Origin: Ferruginibacter sp.
GTDB taxonomy: Bacteria > Bacteroidota > Bacteroidia > Chitinophagales > Chitinophagaceae
Reading direction: 5' to 3'
Length of the DNA: 64,000 nucleotides
Assembly: GCA_013141435.1 (NCBI GenBank)
Contig: JABFQZ010000012.1
Span: 124,001 to 188,000 of the forward strand
Of the stretch, positions 44,233-54,400 are shown piece by piece (position 1 is the stretch's first letter; the number at the start of each line of letters is the position of its first letter). The notes beneath the pieces were generated by a model. It was not told the DNA's origin, did not search any database, and was given only the letters and a program-made list of their open reading frames with translations. Made by a program: the position numbers and the translations under genes.

Positions 44233-46380
44233 TTACGCTTGTGGAGCTTCCGGTTTAGCTGGAGCTTCAGGTTTTGGCATCAACGCTTTTCTACTTAGTT
44301 TAAATTTGCCTGTTTTTTGATCAATATCAAGCAATTTTACTTTTACTTTTTCGCCTTCTTTAAATATGCCATCCATAGTTTCTAAGCGTTTCCAGCTTAT
44401 TTCGCTAATATGTAGCAAGCCTTCTTTTTTTGGTAAAAACTCTACAAATGCACCAAATTCTTTAATGCTTTTTATTGTACCTTCGTAAGTTTCGCCTACA
44501 ACAGCGGTAGCCACCAATCCTTGAATCCAAGTATAAGCTTTATCCAAAGCAGCTTTATCTTTACAGAAAATGCTTACCGAACCTGCGTTATCTACTTCTT
44601 CAATATTTACGGTAGCTCCAGTTTCTCTTTGTATTTCTTGTATTACTTTACCACCTGGCCCTATCACTGCACCAATGTACTCTTTGTCAATCATAAATTT
44701 AACCATACGAGGTGCATGAGGTTTTACATCTGGTCTAGCAGTTTCCATGGTAGCATGCATTGCATCTAATATGTGTAAACGACCTTTGCGTGCCTGTGCA
44801 AGTGCACTACGCATAATATCCATACTCAAACCATCTACTTTTATATCCATTTGTACACCACAAATTCCATCTCTAGTACCTGTTACTTTAAAATCCATAT
44901 CGCCCAAATGGTCTTCGTCGCCCAAAATATCGGTAAGTACGGCAAATTGGTCGCCTTTTTTTATTAAACCCATTGCTACACCGCTCAAATGTTTTTTAAG
45001 TGGTACACCAGCATCCATTAATGCTAATGAACCTGCGCATACAGTTGCCATAGATGAAGATCCATTGCTTTCTAAAATATCGCTAACTACTCTTACAGTG
45101 TAAGGATACTCTGTGCCAGGCATCATTTTCTTTAACGAACGCATAGCCAAATTACCATGACCTACTTCTCTTCTGCCTACTCCACGCATCATTTTTACTT
45201 CGCCAGTACTAAATGGTGGAAAGTTATAATGCAAAATAAATTTGGTATAATCAGAATGATGTGCACTTTCAACTAATAATTCATCTAAAGGAGTACCTAA
45301 TGTAACTGTTGTAAGCGACTGTGTTTCACCTCTTGTGAATAAAGCTGAACCATGTGGTGTAGGCAAAATATCTACTTCCATTTCTAGTTGACGTATATCT
45401 TCTGTACCTCTACCATCTAATCTTTTACGATCGTTTAGTATCATATCTCTTACCACATTGTATTGCAATTCGCCAAAATAATGCCCTATTAATTTTTTAT
45501 CTTCATCTGCCAATTCTTCTCCCAAAAATTCTTTTACCTCAGTTTTTAGTGCTGCATATGCATCACTTCTTTCATGCTTTGCCGATGCCGATGCAGATAT
45601 AGCATACATTTTGTCTTTAGCAAAGGCTACAATTTTTGCATCTAACTCTTCATTGCGATATGGCTTTGTATAATCTCTTTTAGTAGTAACTCCTACTAAA
45701 TTTCTCAACTCTTGCTGTGCTTTTACATGAGCTTGTATGGCTGTATGAGCTGCTTCTATTGCTAATATCAAATCATCTTCACTACATTCGTTTGCTTCTC
45801 CCTCTACCATCATAATATTATTGGTAGTAGCTGCTATAATAAATTCATAATCGGCAACTGCAATTTCGGTACGAGTAGGGTTTATAACTATTTGCCCATT
45901 AACTTTTGCTACCCTCACTTCCGATAACATTTCCATAATTGGAATATCGGAAACAGCTAATGCTGCCGATGCTGCTAAGCAAGCTAAGGAATCTGGCATT
46001 ACTTCATCATCAGATGAAATTAATGAAATTAAAACTTGTACATCACACACATAATCTTCTGGAAACAATGGACGTAAAGCTCTGTCTATTAACCTAGAAG
46101 TAAGTATTTCATAATCGTTTAAACGAGCTTCTCTTTTAAAAAATGAACCCGGAATACGACCATTTGATGAAAATTTTTCTTGATAATCTACCGAAAGTGG
46201 AAAAAAAGATTGTCCTTCTTTTGGTTCTTTGTTGGCAACTACTGTAGCTAAAAGCATACAATTGCCTTGGCGTACTACTACTGCACCATCGGCTTGTCGA
46301 GCCATTTTGCCAGTTTCTATTGTTACCATTTTACCGCCACCAATATCAAACGTAACTTGTTTTGCTTGTAAAAAAGCCAT
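44233..46380 (-). CDS. pnp: Polyribonucleotide nucleotidyltransferase (PNPase)
   Basis: 3'-to-5' phosphorolytic exoribonuclease, 715 residues. Two RNase PH domains (about 10-230 and 325-555) flank an alpha-helical linker. The second includes 'TRGETQSLTTVTLGT' and 'DYTKFILHYNFPPFSTGE'. A KH domain has 'IGAVIGPGGKVIQEIQRETG' (about 575-594), and the S1 domain 'GTIKSIKEFGAFVEF' is near 640, followed by a Pro/Ala/Glu-rich tail (PKPEAPAKPEAPQA). It lies 118 nt downstream of rpsO on the same strand, the classical rpsO-pnp pairing. Confidence 0.97.
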   Translation of the reverse strand: MAFLQAKQVTFDIGGGKMVTIETGKMARQADGAVVVRQGNCMLLATVVANKEPKEGQSFFPLSVDYQEKFSSNGRIPGSFFKREARLNDYEILTSRLIDRALRPLFPEDYVCDVQVLISLISSDDEVMPDSLACLAASAALAVSDIPIMEMLSEVRVAKVNGQIVINPTRTEIAVADYEFIIAATTNNIMMVEGEANECSEDDLILAIEAAHTAIQAHVKAQQELRNLVGVTTKRDYTKPYRNEELDAKIVAFAKDKMYAISASASAKHERSDAYAALKTEVKEFLGEELADEDKKLIGHYFGELQYNVVRDMILNDRKRLDGRGTEDIRQLEMEVDILPTPHGSALFTRGETQSLTTVTLGTPLDELLVESAHHSDYTKFILHYNFPPFSTGEVKMMRGVGRREVGHGNLAMRSLKKMMPGTEYPYTVRVVSDILESNGSSSMATVCAGSLALMDAGVPLKKHLSGVAMGLIKKGDQFAVLTDILGDEDHLGDMDFKVTGTRDGICGVQMDIKVDGLSMDIMRSALAQARKGRLHILDAMHATMETARPDVKPHAPRMVKFMIDKEYIGAVIGPGGKVIQEIQRETGATVNIEEVDNAGSVSIFCKDKAALDKAYTWIQGLVATAVVGETYEGTIKSIKEFGAFVEFLPKKEGLLHISEISWKRLETMDGIFKEGEKVKVKLLDIDQKTGKFKLSRKALMPKPEAPAKPEAPQA

Positions 46381-46445
46381 AATTATTTATTTTTGGGTTG
46401 AAAACTTTTCCAACGAGTAAAAGAAGGGTATGTATAAAGAATAAA

Positions 46446-46470
46446 TCCCAACGGTAAAATACTGTTGGGA
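46446..46470 (-). terminator. Hairpin between rpsO and pnp
   Basis: TCCCAAC/GTTGGGA stem, extended by two pairs beyond one A-C mismatch, in the rpsO-pnp spacer. The downstream minus-strand tail ATTTATTC is only moderately T-rich, so it may be a partial terminator, an RNA-processing site or a pnp leader structure. Confidence 0.5.
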
Positions 46471-46498
46471 AAAATTCTTGTTTAATACATATAATAAT

Positions 46499-46771
46499 TT
46501 ATTTACGAAGACCTAATTTTTCAATTAAAGCTCTGTAACCTGTAAGGTCGTGCTTGCTTAAATAAGCTAACAAACGCTTACGCTGACCAACCATAATCAT
46601 TAACCCACGCTGAGACGAAAAATCTTTTTTGTTGGTTTTTAAATGATTTGAAATGTGATTGATACGTTCAGTAATCATTGCTACTTGGCCTTCAATAGAA
46701 CCAGTGTTTTTAGCGTTTCCGCCGTAGGTGGAGAAAATAGTTGCTTTTCTCTCTAAAGTTAAATGCGACAT
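46499..46771 (-). CDS. rpsO: 30S ribosomal protein S15
   Basis: A 90-residue S15 protein of normal length that binds 16S rRNA helices 20-22. Conserved blocks are 'TGSIEGQVAMITERINHISNHLKTNKKDFSSQRGLMIMVGQRKRLLAYL' in shorter runs, including TERINHISNHL and HKKD-like NKKDFSSQRGL. The start ATG is at 46769-46771. A minus-strand TACTTTTG box lies about 50 nt upstream and could be its -7 element. Divergent from the WlbA-like oxidoreductase gene. Confidence 0.96.
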   Translation of the reverse strand: MSHLTLERKATIFSTYGGNAKNTGSIEGQVAMITERINHISNHLKTNKKDFSSQRGLMIMVGQRKRLLAYLSKHDLTGYRALIEKLGLRK

Positions 46772-46820
46772 TAATTTTTTGTTTAAAACGGTTTTGTTTT
46801 ATCTTTTTTCTAATTGTGTG

Positions 46821-46828
46821 CAAAAGTA
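46821..46828 (-). promoter_or_regulatory. -7 box TACTTTTG upstream of rpsO
   Basis: On the minus strand TACTTTTG matches TAnnTTTG, 50 nt before the rpsO start. A convincing -33 TTTG at 19 nt is not present. Confidence 0.35.
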
Positions 46829-46887
46829 GTATAAAAAAAGCATATAATAAGGTTATTTGGGTATTTTTTTTGAATATTGCACATATT

Positions 46888-47880
46888 ATGAGTTTAACTT
46901 TTGCTATTATTGGTTGCGGACGCATTGCACAAAGGCATGCTGAACAAATATTGAAGATTGGAAAATTAGTTGCAGTATGTGATATTGATGCAAAAAGAGC
47001 AAATGAAATGGCATTAAAATATGGTGCAAATGCTTATGATAATATAGAAAATCTTTTACTTCAAGAGTATGATATTGATGTGATTAGCATTTGTACACCC
47101 AATGGTTTGCACGCTACACATACTATTTTAGCATTACAAGCCAATAAGCATGTACTATGCGAAAAGCCACTAAGCATAAATGTAGCTGATGCAAAAAAAA
47201 TGATTTTGGAAGCAAAAAAAGCCGATAAAAAATTATTTGTAGTAAAACAAAATAGATACAATCCACCTATTGCTTTTTTAAAAAAAATTATTGCCGAAAA
47301 TAAACTTGGACAAATTTATAGTTTTCAAATAAATTGTTTTTGGAACCGCCCTGTCGAGTATTACACCAGTTGGAAAGGTACAAAAGAGTTAGATGGAGGC
47401 ACGCTATTTACTCAATTTAGTCATTTTATAGATTTACTTTATTGGCTATTAGGCAATGTAAAAGAAGTAAAAGCCACTGCCAAAAATCATGCACACCCTA
47501 CTATACAATTTGAAGATAATGGTGCTGTAATATTTGAAATGGTAAATGGAGCAATAGGCACTTTAAATTATACAGTAAACAGTTTTGCCAAAAATATGGA
47601 AGGCTCGATTACTATATTTGCCGAAAAGGGTACTGTAAAAGTTGGAGGTCAGTATTTGAATGAGTTAGAATATTTTAGTGTAAATGGAATTGAAACACCA
47701 AATTTGCCGTTGGGCAACCCTGCAAATGGCTATGGTTTTTACCAAGGCAGCATGAGTAATCATGATAAAGTATATACAAACCTAGTATTAGCTTTGCAAA
47801 ATGATAAACATGAATTTGCCAATGGCGATGATGGATTGAAAACAGTGGAGATAATAGAAAAGATATATGCACAAAAATAA
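46888..47880 (+). CDS. Gfo/Idh/MocA oxidoreductase, WlbA/WbpB-like
   Basis: A 330-residue NAD(P)-dependent sugar dehydrogenase. The track ORF begins at a TTG 147 nt earlier with a hydrophobic, atypical N-terminus; ATG 46888 begins directly with the Rossmann motif (MSLTFAIIGCGRIAQRHAEQ). The catalytic EKPLS motif is near 94-98, with 'NRYNPPIAFLKKII' and 'WNRPVEYYTSWKGTKELDGG' following. The latter matches enzymes that oxidise UDP-GlcNAcA at C3 (WlbA/WbpB) in making UDP-2,3-diacetamido-sugars. The downstream gene is a WecB/WbpI-like epimerase overlapping by 14 nt. The aminotransferase, acetyltransferase and UDP-GlcNAc dehydrogenase expected for the full pathway are not in the window. Confidence 0.82.
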   Translation: MSLTFAIIGCGRIAQRHAEQILKIGKLVAVCDIDAKRANEMALKYGANAYDNIENLLLQEYDIDVISICTPNGLHATHTILALQANKHVLCEKPLSINVADAKKMILEAKKADKKLFVVKQNRYNPPIAFLKKIIAENKLGQIYSFQINCFWNRPVEYYTSWKGTKELDGGTLFTQFSHFIDLLYWLLGNVKEVKATAKNHAHPTIQFEDNGAVIFEMVNGAIGTLNYTVNSFAKNMEGSITIFAEKGTVKVGGQYLNELEYFSVNGIETPNLPLGNPANGYGFYQGSMSNHDKVYTNLVLALQNDKHEFANGDDGLKTVEIIEKIYAQK

Positions 47881-48940
47881 TTTGAAAACAATTATACATA
47901 TTGTAGGAAACAGACCTCAGTTTATAAAACTTGCTGTACTTTATAAAGAACTAGCTACTGATGCAAATATTAATCAAGAAATTATACATACAGGGCAACA
48001 CTATAGCTTTAATATGAGCGATATTTTTTTTGCCGAATTAAAAATTCCCAAACCTACTTTAAACTTTAATATAAATAATAACACTACCACAATATTTGTA
48101 CAAGAAGCTACAGAAAAGTTGTACCAATATTTTTTACAAAAAAATAATACTATTGTTTTTGTATATGGCGATACCAACACTACTTTAGCCGCTGCCCTTG
48201 CAGCAAAAAATGCAAAATTACCTTTGTTACATTTTGAAGCTGGTGTGCGTACTTATGATAATACCATGCCCGAAGAAATAAACAGAGTACAAACCGATAA
48301 ATTGGCCGAAATAAATTATTGCTGTACACAAAAAAATTACGAAACCATGCTTGCCGAAGGTTTTGATGCAAACAAAGTAATACAAACAGGCGATTTAATG
48401 CTTGATGCATTTTTAAAAATAGAAGCTAGTAAAAGTAATGTGGTAAAAACACTAAAATATATTGCATGCACAATTCATAGAGAGGCCAACTTGAGTAGTA
48501 AAGAAAACTTAACTCAAATTATACATGCTTTAAATAAAATAAACAACTCCATAGCTGTTGTAATGCCCATACACCCACATACACAAAAGCGCATATTAGA
48601 ATACAACATTAATATTGAATTTGTTACAACCCCAGCCTTGGGATATGCTGATATGAAAAAAGTATTATTAGATTCAGAATATGTAATAACTGATAGTGGA
48701 GGTGCTAGTAGAGAAGCCTATTTTTTAAAGAAAAAATCTTTGATAATTATGGACAAACCTTTTTGGCCCGAAATTATAGAACAAAACTGTTCGCTATATA
48801 CTACTGCAAATGAATGTAAAATTATTGAAAAAAATAATGCTCTTTCTTTTTTAAAGCCAAATTTTGAAACTAACATTTTTGGAAATGGAAATGCCGCCAA
48901 AAATATTCATACCCACATATCGAAATATTTATTAGTTTAA
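47867..48940 (+). CDS. UDP-N-acetylglucosamine 2-epimerase family (WecB/WbpI)
   Basis: A 357-residue GT-B-fold epimerase that inverts C2 of UDP-GlcNAc or of a UDP-GlcNAc3NAcA-type sugar. Conserved stretches: VGNRPQFIKLAVL (about 12-24), HTGQHYSFNMSDIFF, VYGDTNTTLAAALAA, FEAGVRTYDNTMPEEINR, the active-site CTIHREANLS and ITDSGGASREAYFL. The 14-nt overlap with the WlbA-like gene shows coupling and makes the WbpI-type reaction (on a UDP-diacetamido uronic acid) plausible, but plain WecB activity is equally compatible with the sequence. Supplies ManNAc-type sugars for surface glycans. Confidence 0.87.
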   Translation: MHKNNLKTIIHIVGNRPQFIKLAVLYKELATDANINQEIIHTGQHYSFNMSDIFFAELKIPKPTLNFNINNNTTTIFVQEATEKLYQYFLQKNNTIVFVYGDTNTTLAAALAAKNAKLPLLHFEAGVRTYDNTMPEEINRVQTDKLAEINYCCTQKNYETMLAEGFDANKVIQTGDLMLDAFLKIEASKSNVVKTLKYIACTIHREANLSSKENLTQIIHALNKINNSIAVVMPIHPHTQKRILEYNINIEFVTTPALGYADMKKVLLDSEYVITDSGGASREAYFLKKKSLIIMDKPFWPEIIEQNCSLYTTANECKIIEKNNALSFLKPNFETNIFGNGNAAKNIHTHISKYLLV

Positions 48941-49078
48941 AATATGTAAAAAATAATTTTAAAATGCTATTTTGTGCTAGTGCTTTGGATTTTTTTTTGA
49001 ACAGTCATATAAAAACTAAAACATCATCTACCTTATTTTATCATTAACCTAACCTTTTCTTTTTTTTAATCAGTCTTA

Positions 49079-49861
49079 TTATTCGTATTTTATAAACACT
49101 AAAATGCTATCATTTGGTAAATAAAGATATAGTTTACTTTCTTTAAAGTAGTAGTTTACCAGTTGGTTGTTTATTTGTTGTGCCAAAATTTGATCTATAC
49201 TCTTATTACCACAAGCCATTTGTGTACTTATTAATAACCCAAATTTTATTCTATCTCCCTGCACTTCTATTTTGCCACCAAATGTATTGCACCCATCGTT
49301 TCCAGTTATACTATTTTTGTTTAAATCTATGTTACAAAATGGTGCAACATTATAATCTTTTGTATTGATGTTGATATTGCCAAGTTTTTCTAATTTCCAT
49401 TTGCCATGTAAGTTGTTATTTGATAGATAATTTCCACAACCATTATATGTAATACTGTTAAAACTAAATTTTACTTCCTTAGTAAAAACCTCTTTATGTA
49501 TAGGTGTAGTACATTCTTTGTTGGTAATAAAAATTTTAATATCTCCGTCTTTAGTTGTAGCCGAATAAACTTTATTTCCATTGATAGTATCTTTTTTTAA
49601 TTGATTATATCCAATTTTTAGTGAAAGCCCATCGTCTGCAATAAAACGTACAGTATCATCAATATTTATTTGAAGTTTCCAATTTGAAGGCACATTACCT
49701 TCTGCAAAAAAATCGATACCAAATTTCTGTAATTTTGATAATTCGGTATTTGAAATTGTTTTTATATCAATGTTATTATTTTTAGCTTTTTTTTCTATTT
49801 TATTTGAATTGTGGCAGCTTAGAATAACAATAATTGTAAATGTTGTTAATATGTTTTTCAT
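49079..49861 (-). CDS. META-domain lipoprotein
   Basis: A 260-residue lipoprotein: the short signal sequence ends in VILSCHNS, a lipobox with Cys16. The first half ('FFAEGNVPSNWKLQINIDDTV', 'GYNQLKKDTINGNKVYSATT', 'YNGCGNYL') resembles the COG3650-type domain often placed before META. The C-terminal half is a META/HslJ domain: 'LHGKWKLEKLGN', 'NSITGNDGCNTFGGKIEVQG', 'LISTQMAC' and 'SKLYLYLPNDSILVF'. Probably outer-membrane-anchored; META domains are linked to stress resistance, without a defined reaction. Single gene. Confidence 0.82.
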   Translation of the reverse strand: MKNILTTFTIIVILSCHNSNKIEKKAKNNNIDIKTISNTELSKLQKFGIDFFAEGNVPSNWKLQINIDDTVRFIADDGLSLKIGYNQLKKDTINGNKVYSATTKDGDIKIFITNKECTTPIHKEVFTKEVKFSFNSITYNGCGNYLSNNNLHGKWKLEKLGNININTKDYNVAPFCNIDLNKNSITGNDGCNTFGGKIEVQGDRIKFGLLISTQMACGNKSIDQILAQQINNQLVNYYFKESKLYLYLPNDSILVFIKYE

Positions 49862-49904
49862 TAAATATTTTATTTTAATATAAATGTATAATTTATTTAG
49901 TAAC

Positions 49905-49912
49905 TACATTTG
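49905..49912 (+). promoter_or_regulatory. -7 box TACATTTG before e(P4)-type phosphatase
   Basis: Full TAnnTTTG match, 21 nt upstream of the start codon; no clear TTTG at -33. Confidence 0.35.
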
Positions 49913-49932
49913 TAATTAACAAAAACAAATTT

Positions 49933-50739
49933 ATGAAATATATATTTTTACTATTTGGTGCTTTAAGTTTGCAGGCATGCAAAACCACTAAAAGTAGTAG
50001 TGCAACAAACCAAAGCTTGATGCCGCAAAATGTAAGTTTAAATGGCAAATTATTTACTGCAATGTTTCAGCAAAGGGCTGCTGAATATAGAGCTCTTTGT
50101 CTGCAAGGTTATAATATAGCTCGTTTGCAAATTGACAATTATGTAGCTACTACTACAAAACCTAAAGCTTTAATAACAGATATTGACGAAACTATTTTAG
50201 ATAATAGCCCTTATGCTGTACACCAAGCATATTTGGGTAAAGAGTATGAACCTGCAAGTTGGTATCAATGGACAGATAAAGCTATTGCCGATACTATGCC
50301 TGGTGCAGCAAGTTTTTTAAATTATGCAGCATCGAAAAATATAGAAATAATTTATATTACAAATAGAGAAGAAAGAGAAAGAGCATCTACTTTAAAAAAT
50401 CTTCAATATTTTGGATTACCAAATGCAAACGAAGCACATTTATTTACTAAAACAAATACATCGAGTAAAGAACCAAGAAGACAACAAGTAATGCAACAAT
50501 TTGAAATTGTACTTTTAATGGGCGATAACCTTGCAGATTTAAGTGTATTGTTTGATAAAAAAAATGAAACTGAACGGAAAGCAAATACCGATTTATTAGC
50601 TAACCAATTTGGTAAAAAGTTAATAGTTTTTCCAAATGCTAATTATGGTGATTGGGAAAATAGCTTATATAAATTTAATTACAAACTATCGCAAACGCAA
50701 AAAGACTCAGTATTAAAATCGGTTTTAATAAACTATTAA
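49933..50739 (+). CDS. Lipoprotein acid phosphatase / 5'-nucleotidase, e(P4) family
   Basis: A 268-residue HAD-superfamily class C acid phosphatase. The signal peptide ends in LSLQAC with lipid-modified Cys16. The catalytic DxD motif is ITDIDETILDNSPY (about 82-95), the second motif is YITNREERERAST (about 139) and the acidic motif is LMGDNLADL (about 196). In Haemophilus, lipoprotein e(P4) dephosphorylates nicotinamide mononucleotide and nucleotides outside the inner membrane; a similar salvage role is inferred here. It is followed by a hairpin and an unusual leader region (50770-50913). Confidence 0.92.
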   Translation: MKYIFLLFGALSLQACKTTKSSSATNQSLMPQNVSLNGKLFTAMFQQRAAEYRALCLQGYNIARLQIDNYVATTTKPKALITDIDETILDNSPYAVHQAYLGKEYEPASWYQWTDKAIADTMPGAASFLNYAASKNIEIIYITNREERERASTLKNLQYFGLPNANEAHLFTKTNTSSKEPRRQQVMQQFEIVLLMGDNLADLSVLFDKKNETERKANTDLLANQFGKKLIVFPNANYGDWENSLYKFNYKLSQTQKDSVLKSVLINY

Positions 50740-50770
50740 ATATATTTTTTAGTGATGATAGGAAAAAAAA

Positions 50771-50830
50771 GGGGCTTTGATAGAAATCGAAGCCCGTATT
50801 AATCCAATATCCTATGAAAAATCATATATA
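50771..50830 (+). promoter_or_regulatory. Hairpin plus conserved-looking leader element
   Basis: GGGCTTTGA/TCGAAGCCC hairpin (one T-G pair, 6-nt loop) is followed by AATCCAATATCCTATGAAAA. There is no T run after the stem, so it is not a standard terminator. The ATG at 50814 opens a 50-codon frame overlapping the next gene in another frame, perhaps a leader peptide or just chance. It resembles a leader type found ahead of other Bacteroidota genes (from memory, unverified). Confidence 0.4.
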
Positions 50831-50913
50831 TAACGTATCGCAGAAAAGTTTATTGTATAAAAATTGTATTTTGAGAAGAAATTTTTTAAATTATTTCATT
50901 TTAAGCTGTTTTT

Positions 50914-51378
50914 ATGCAAAATATACAATATTTGCTTGCCCAATATGGCGAAAGCCATCAACATAAAACCAATAAGATTATACATTGGATTTGTGTACCA
51001 ATAATTTTCTTTAGTATTGTAGGTTTTTTGTATGCTATTAAACTGCCATTATTTTGGCATTTGTACCAACTAAATGTTGCTTTTATTGTAACTTTTTTTG
51101 CCATATTGTATTATATAAAACTATCTCCAAGCTTGGCTATAGGCATGTTTATTTTTTGCACTATTTGTTTACTAATAGCTCATTTTGTAGAGCAAAGTGG
51201 CGTTATACAGTTATGGGTATTTTGCTCTATATTTTTTATTTTAGCATGGATTGGGCAATTTTATGGCCATAATATAGAAGGGAAGAAACCATCATTTTTA
51301 AAAGATATTCAGTTTTTAATGATTGGTCCTGCATGGCTAATGAGTTTTTTATATAAGAAAATTGGAATTAAGTTGTAA
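50914..51378 (+). CDS. DUF962/Mpo1-like membrane protein
   Basis: A 154-residue protein with four hydrophobic segments. The DUF962 (Mpo1/YGL010w) pattern is visible: YLLAQYGESHQHKTNKIIHWICVPIIFFS at the start, 'IAHFVEQSG' and 'WIGQFYGHNIEGKKPSFLKDI.FLMIGPAWLMS' at the end. The conserved histidines (HQHKTNKIIHW, GHNIEGKKP) bind the iron in yeast Mpo1, a dioxygenase in alpha-oxidation of 2-hydroxy fatty acids. Chemistry in this bacterium is inference from that family. The histidine kinase gene follows on the same strand after 73 nt. Confidence 0.87.
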   Translation: MQNIQYLLAQYGESHQHKTNKIIHWICVPIIFFSIVGFLYAIKLPLFWHLYQLNVAFIVTFFAILYYIKLSPSLAIGMFIFCTICLLIAHFVEQSGVIQLWVFCSIFFILAWIGQFYGHNIEGKKPSFLKDIQFLMIGPAWLMSFLYKKIGIKL

Positions 51379-51451
51379 TCAATTTTATAAACTTTTTTAT
51401 TCAAACCTTTGTATTGGTTATAAAACTTTAAGGTTTTTATACTTAAATAAA

Positions 51452-54400
51452 ATGCAAAAACTAGGTATTATTTTATTTTTCAACTTATTGTATTGCACCA
51501 ATTGTAAAGCACAAATCAATACCAATTTTGAATTTAGATTTAAAAATTACACTACACACAATGGCATAGCCGATAATGTAGTAGTAAAAACCTTAAAAGA
51601 TAAAAATGGCTTTTTATGGATTGCAACCCATAATGGTCTTAGCCGTTTTGATGGCTTAAAATTTAAAAACTATAGCCACAACCCAACAGATAGTAATAGC
51701 CTTAGAAGTATTTGGATATCGGATTTATTAATTGATAAGGAGCAAACATTATGGATAACTACAGAATGGGGACTTTGCTATTATAACGATACAAAAGATA
51801 ATTTTGTATATATAAATAACAAAGCAAATATGCAATTGGTATATAAAATGCCATTATGCAATTACGATAAAAATACTATTTATATTGCCGCCGAAGATGG
51901 ATTAAAAAAAATAAATACTCACACAAAAAAATATGATAATACAACTTTAAACAGAATTGTAGATCCACAATTTATTGTAAAAGACAATAGTGGCAATTTA
52001 ATTATAGGCACACGTGGTAGAGGATTATATAAGTACAATATTGCAGGCGATAATTACAAATTGCTTTTGCCCAAAAAATTACCTTTTAGTACCCATTACA
52101 TGGGCGCATGTGTGTATGAAAATAATATATGGATAGCTTCAGAAGAAGGTTTAATGCTTTTAAATAATGATGAATCAACAATGCTTTTTTCAAATGCTGA
52201 CAAAAGTTTAAAAAATAATTCGATAAAGCAATTAATGTGTGTAAGCCCATTTGTATCAGGTGTGGGAAAAGACTTTTTGGTTTGTGGTACTTACGATAAA
52301 AAATTATTACTTTTTGATATTAAGAAAAAAAAATTTGTACAAAAATGGACATCAAATGAATCTAATCCCGAAGGTTTTTTGACTTCGATAGTTTATGATA
52401 TATACGAAAATAACAAAACTTTATGGATAGGTACTGATAGAGGATTGAAGCAACTTAATACTGATAATCAACAGCAACAATCATTCTATATATCGCCTTT
52501 ATTGGCAAAAGAAGATTTACCACTTGTAAAAAAAGTTATAGCAAATAGTGAAGTAGACAATAAAAAAATTTGGCTCATACCTCAAAAGCCATATGCTGGC
52601 TTGGTTTTATATAATTTAAAAAATCAAAAAATAATTAAAGAATGGAATACAACTAAAACAACAAAAGGGAAAATATATTCAGATATAATACACTCAAAAA
52701 ATGAAAGTATAATAATTGCAAGTAGAGATTCGGGGTTAGATTTTTTTACTGAAAAAAAAGGGTTAATAAAAACCATAAAATTGACCGAGAAAATAAATTG
52801 CATAGTAGAAGATACATTTGGGAATCTTTGGCTTGGAACAGATGATGGCTTAATTTTTTTTAACAACAAAACTAATATTTCTACAAAATTCCAATCTACT
52901 TTTACAGGCTCTGATGTAGAAAAAAATGCATTTGGAGGTGAATTTCCTATATCAGATTTAAAAATTGGGGTAGATAATAAAATTTGGCTAACAAATAGTA
53001 AATATGGCTTGTTTAGTTTTGATATAATTACCAAAAAATTTACATCACATCGTCAAAATGCAAATAGTAAATTCTCTACTTTAGATAGATGTAGTAGTGT
53101 AACTATTGTAAGTAAAGATTCAATTTGGTTTGGCAATATGGCAGGTTTAAGTTGTTATGTACCATCACAAAATAAATTTATAAATTTTGATGTAACAAAA
53201 GGTTTAAAATCTACATACATATACTCAATTATAAAAGATGCTGCAAACAATATTTGGGCAAGAGGCAATGCAGATGTTTTTTATTTTAATACAAATTCAA
53301 AAAAAATAATTAGCACTATACTAAATCCTAGTTGCAATATTTTTAGTTATAAACAAAAGTTAAATATAAGTGGTAATAGTATTTTCTTAGGACATGAAGC
53401 TGGTTTTACAATTTTTGATGCCAATAACTTTGTAAAACCAATTACAGCTAAACCATTGCTTAAAATTATTTCTTACAAATCAAATATTGGAAATGTTTTT
53501 GTACCAAATGAAAATAATTTTGCACCAATTAAATTAAATTATAACGATAACCAAATAGGGTTTGAATATGCTGCTATTGAATACAATAACCCCGAAGAAA
53601 TTGAATATTGGCATAGGCTAGAAGGATTAGAGAAAGAATTTATATCAAGTGCTGACAATAGGGTAGTTGACTATACTAATTTGCCTCATGGCAAATATCG
53701 ATTTACTGTATATGCAATAAATAAACATACAAATATTAAGAGTGAATTAGCATTTCTAAATTTTACTATACAACCTGCATTTTGGCAACGATGGTGGTTT
53801 TGGCCAGTACTAGCCTTGTTTTTTGTAATGCTTGTAGTGAGTTTTGCACAAAAAAGGATAACCACAATAAGACAAAAAGAAAAACAAAAAACTGCTGTAA
53901 ATAAAGCAATGGCTGAGTTAGAAACAAAAATGTTTAGGAGTCAAATGAACCCTCATTTTATTTTTAATAGCCTCAATTCTATACAAAAATATATTTGGGA
54001 AAACAAAGAAGAAGATGCAGCCGAGTACTTAGCACAATTTGCAAAATTAATACGAGCCATTTTAGAAAACTCAAGAAAAGAAACAGTATTGCTAAAAGAA
54101 GAAATAGAGGTAATGAAATTGTACATTGACTTAGAACATAGGCGTAGCAATGCTAATTTTGACTACAGCATAAAAGTGAATGAAGATATTGATTTACAAA
54201 ATGTAGCTATTCCGCCTCTATTACTACAGCCTTTTATAGAAAATGCCATTTGGCATGGCTTAAGTAAAAAACAAAAAAAAGGAAACTTAAATATCAATAT
54301 AACTAAGAATAACAATCAACTTATTTGTGTAATTGATGATGATGGAGTGGGGCGACAAGATTTTAATAATAATACTGAAAAAAAATCGGTAGGTATTGAA

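Noticed and set aside
50814-50966. 50-codon ORF ahead of the DUF962 gene as a true protein gene
   Set aside because: It overlaps the DUF962 coding sequence for its last third, has no domain, and is best regarded only as a possible leader peptide.
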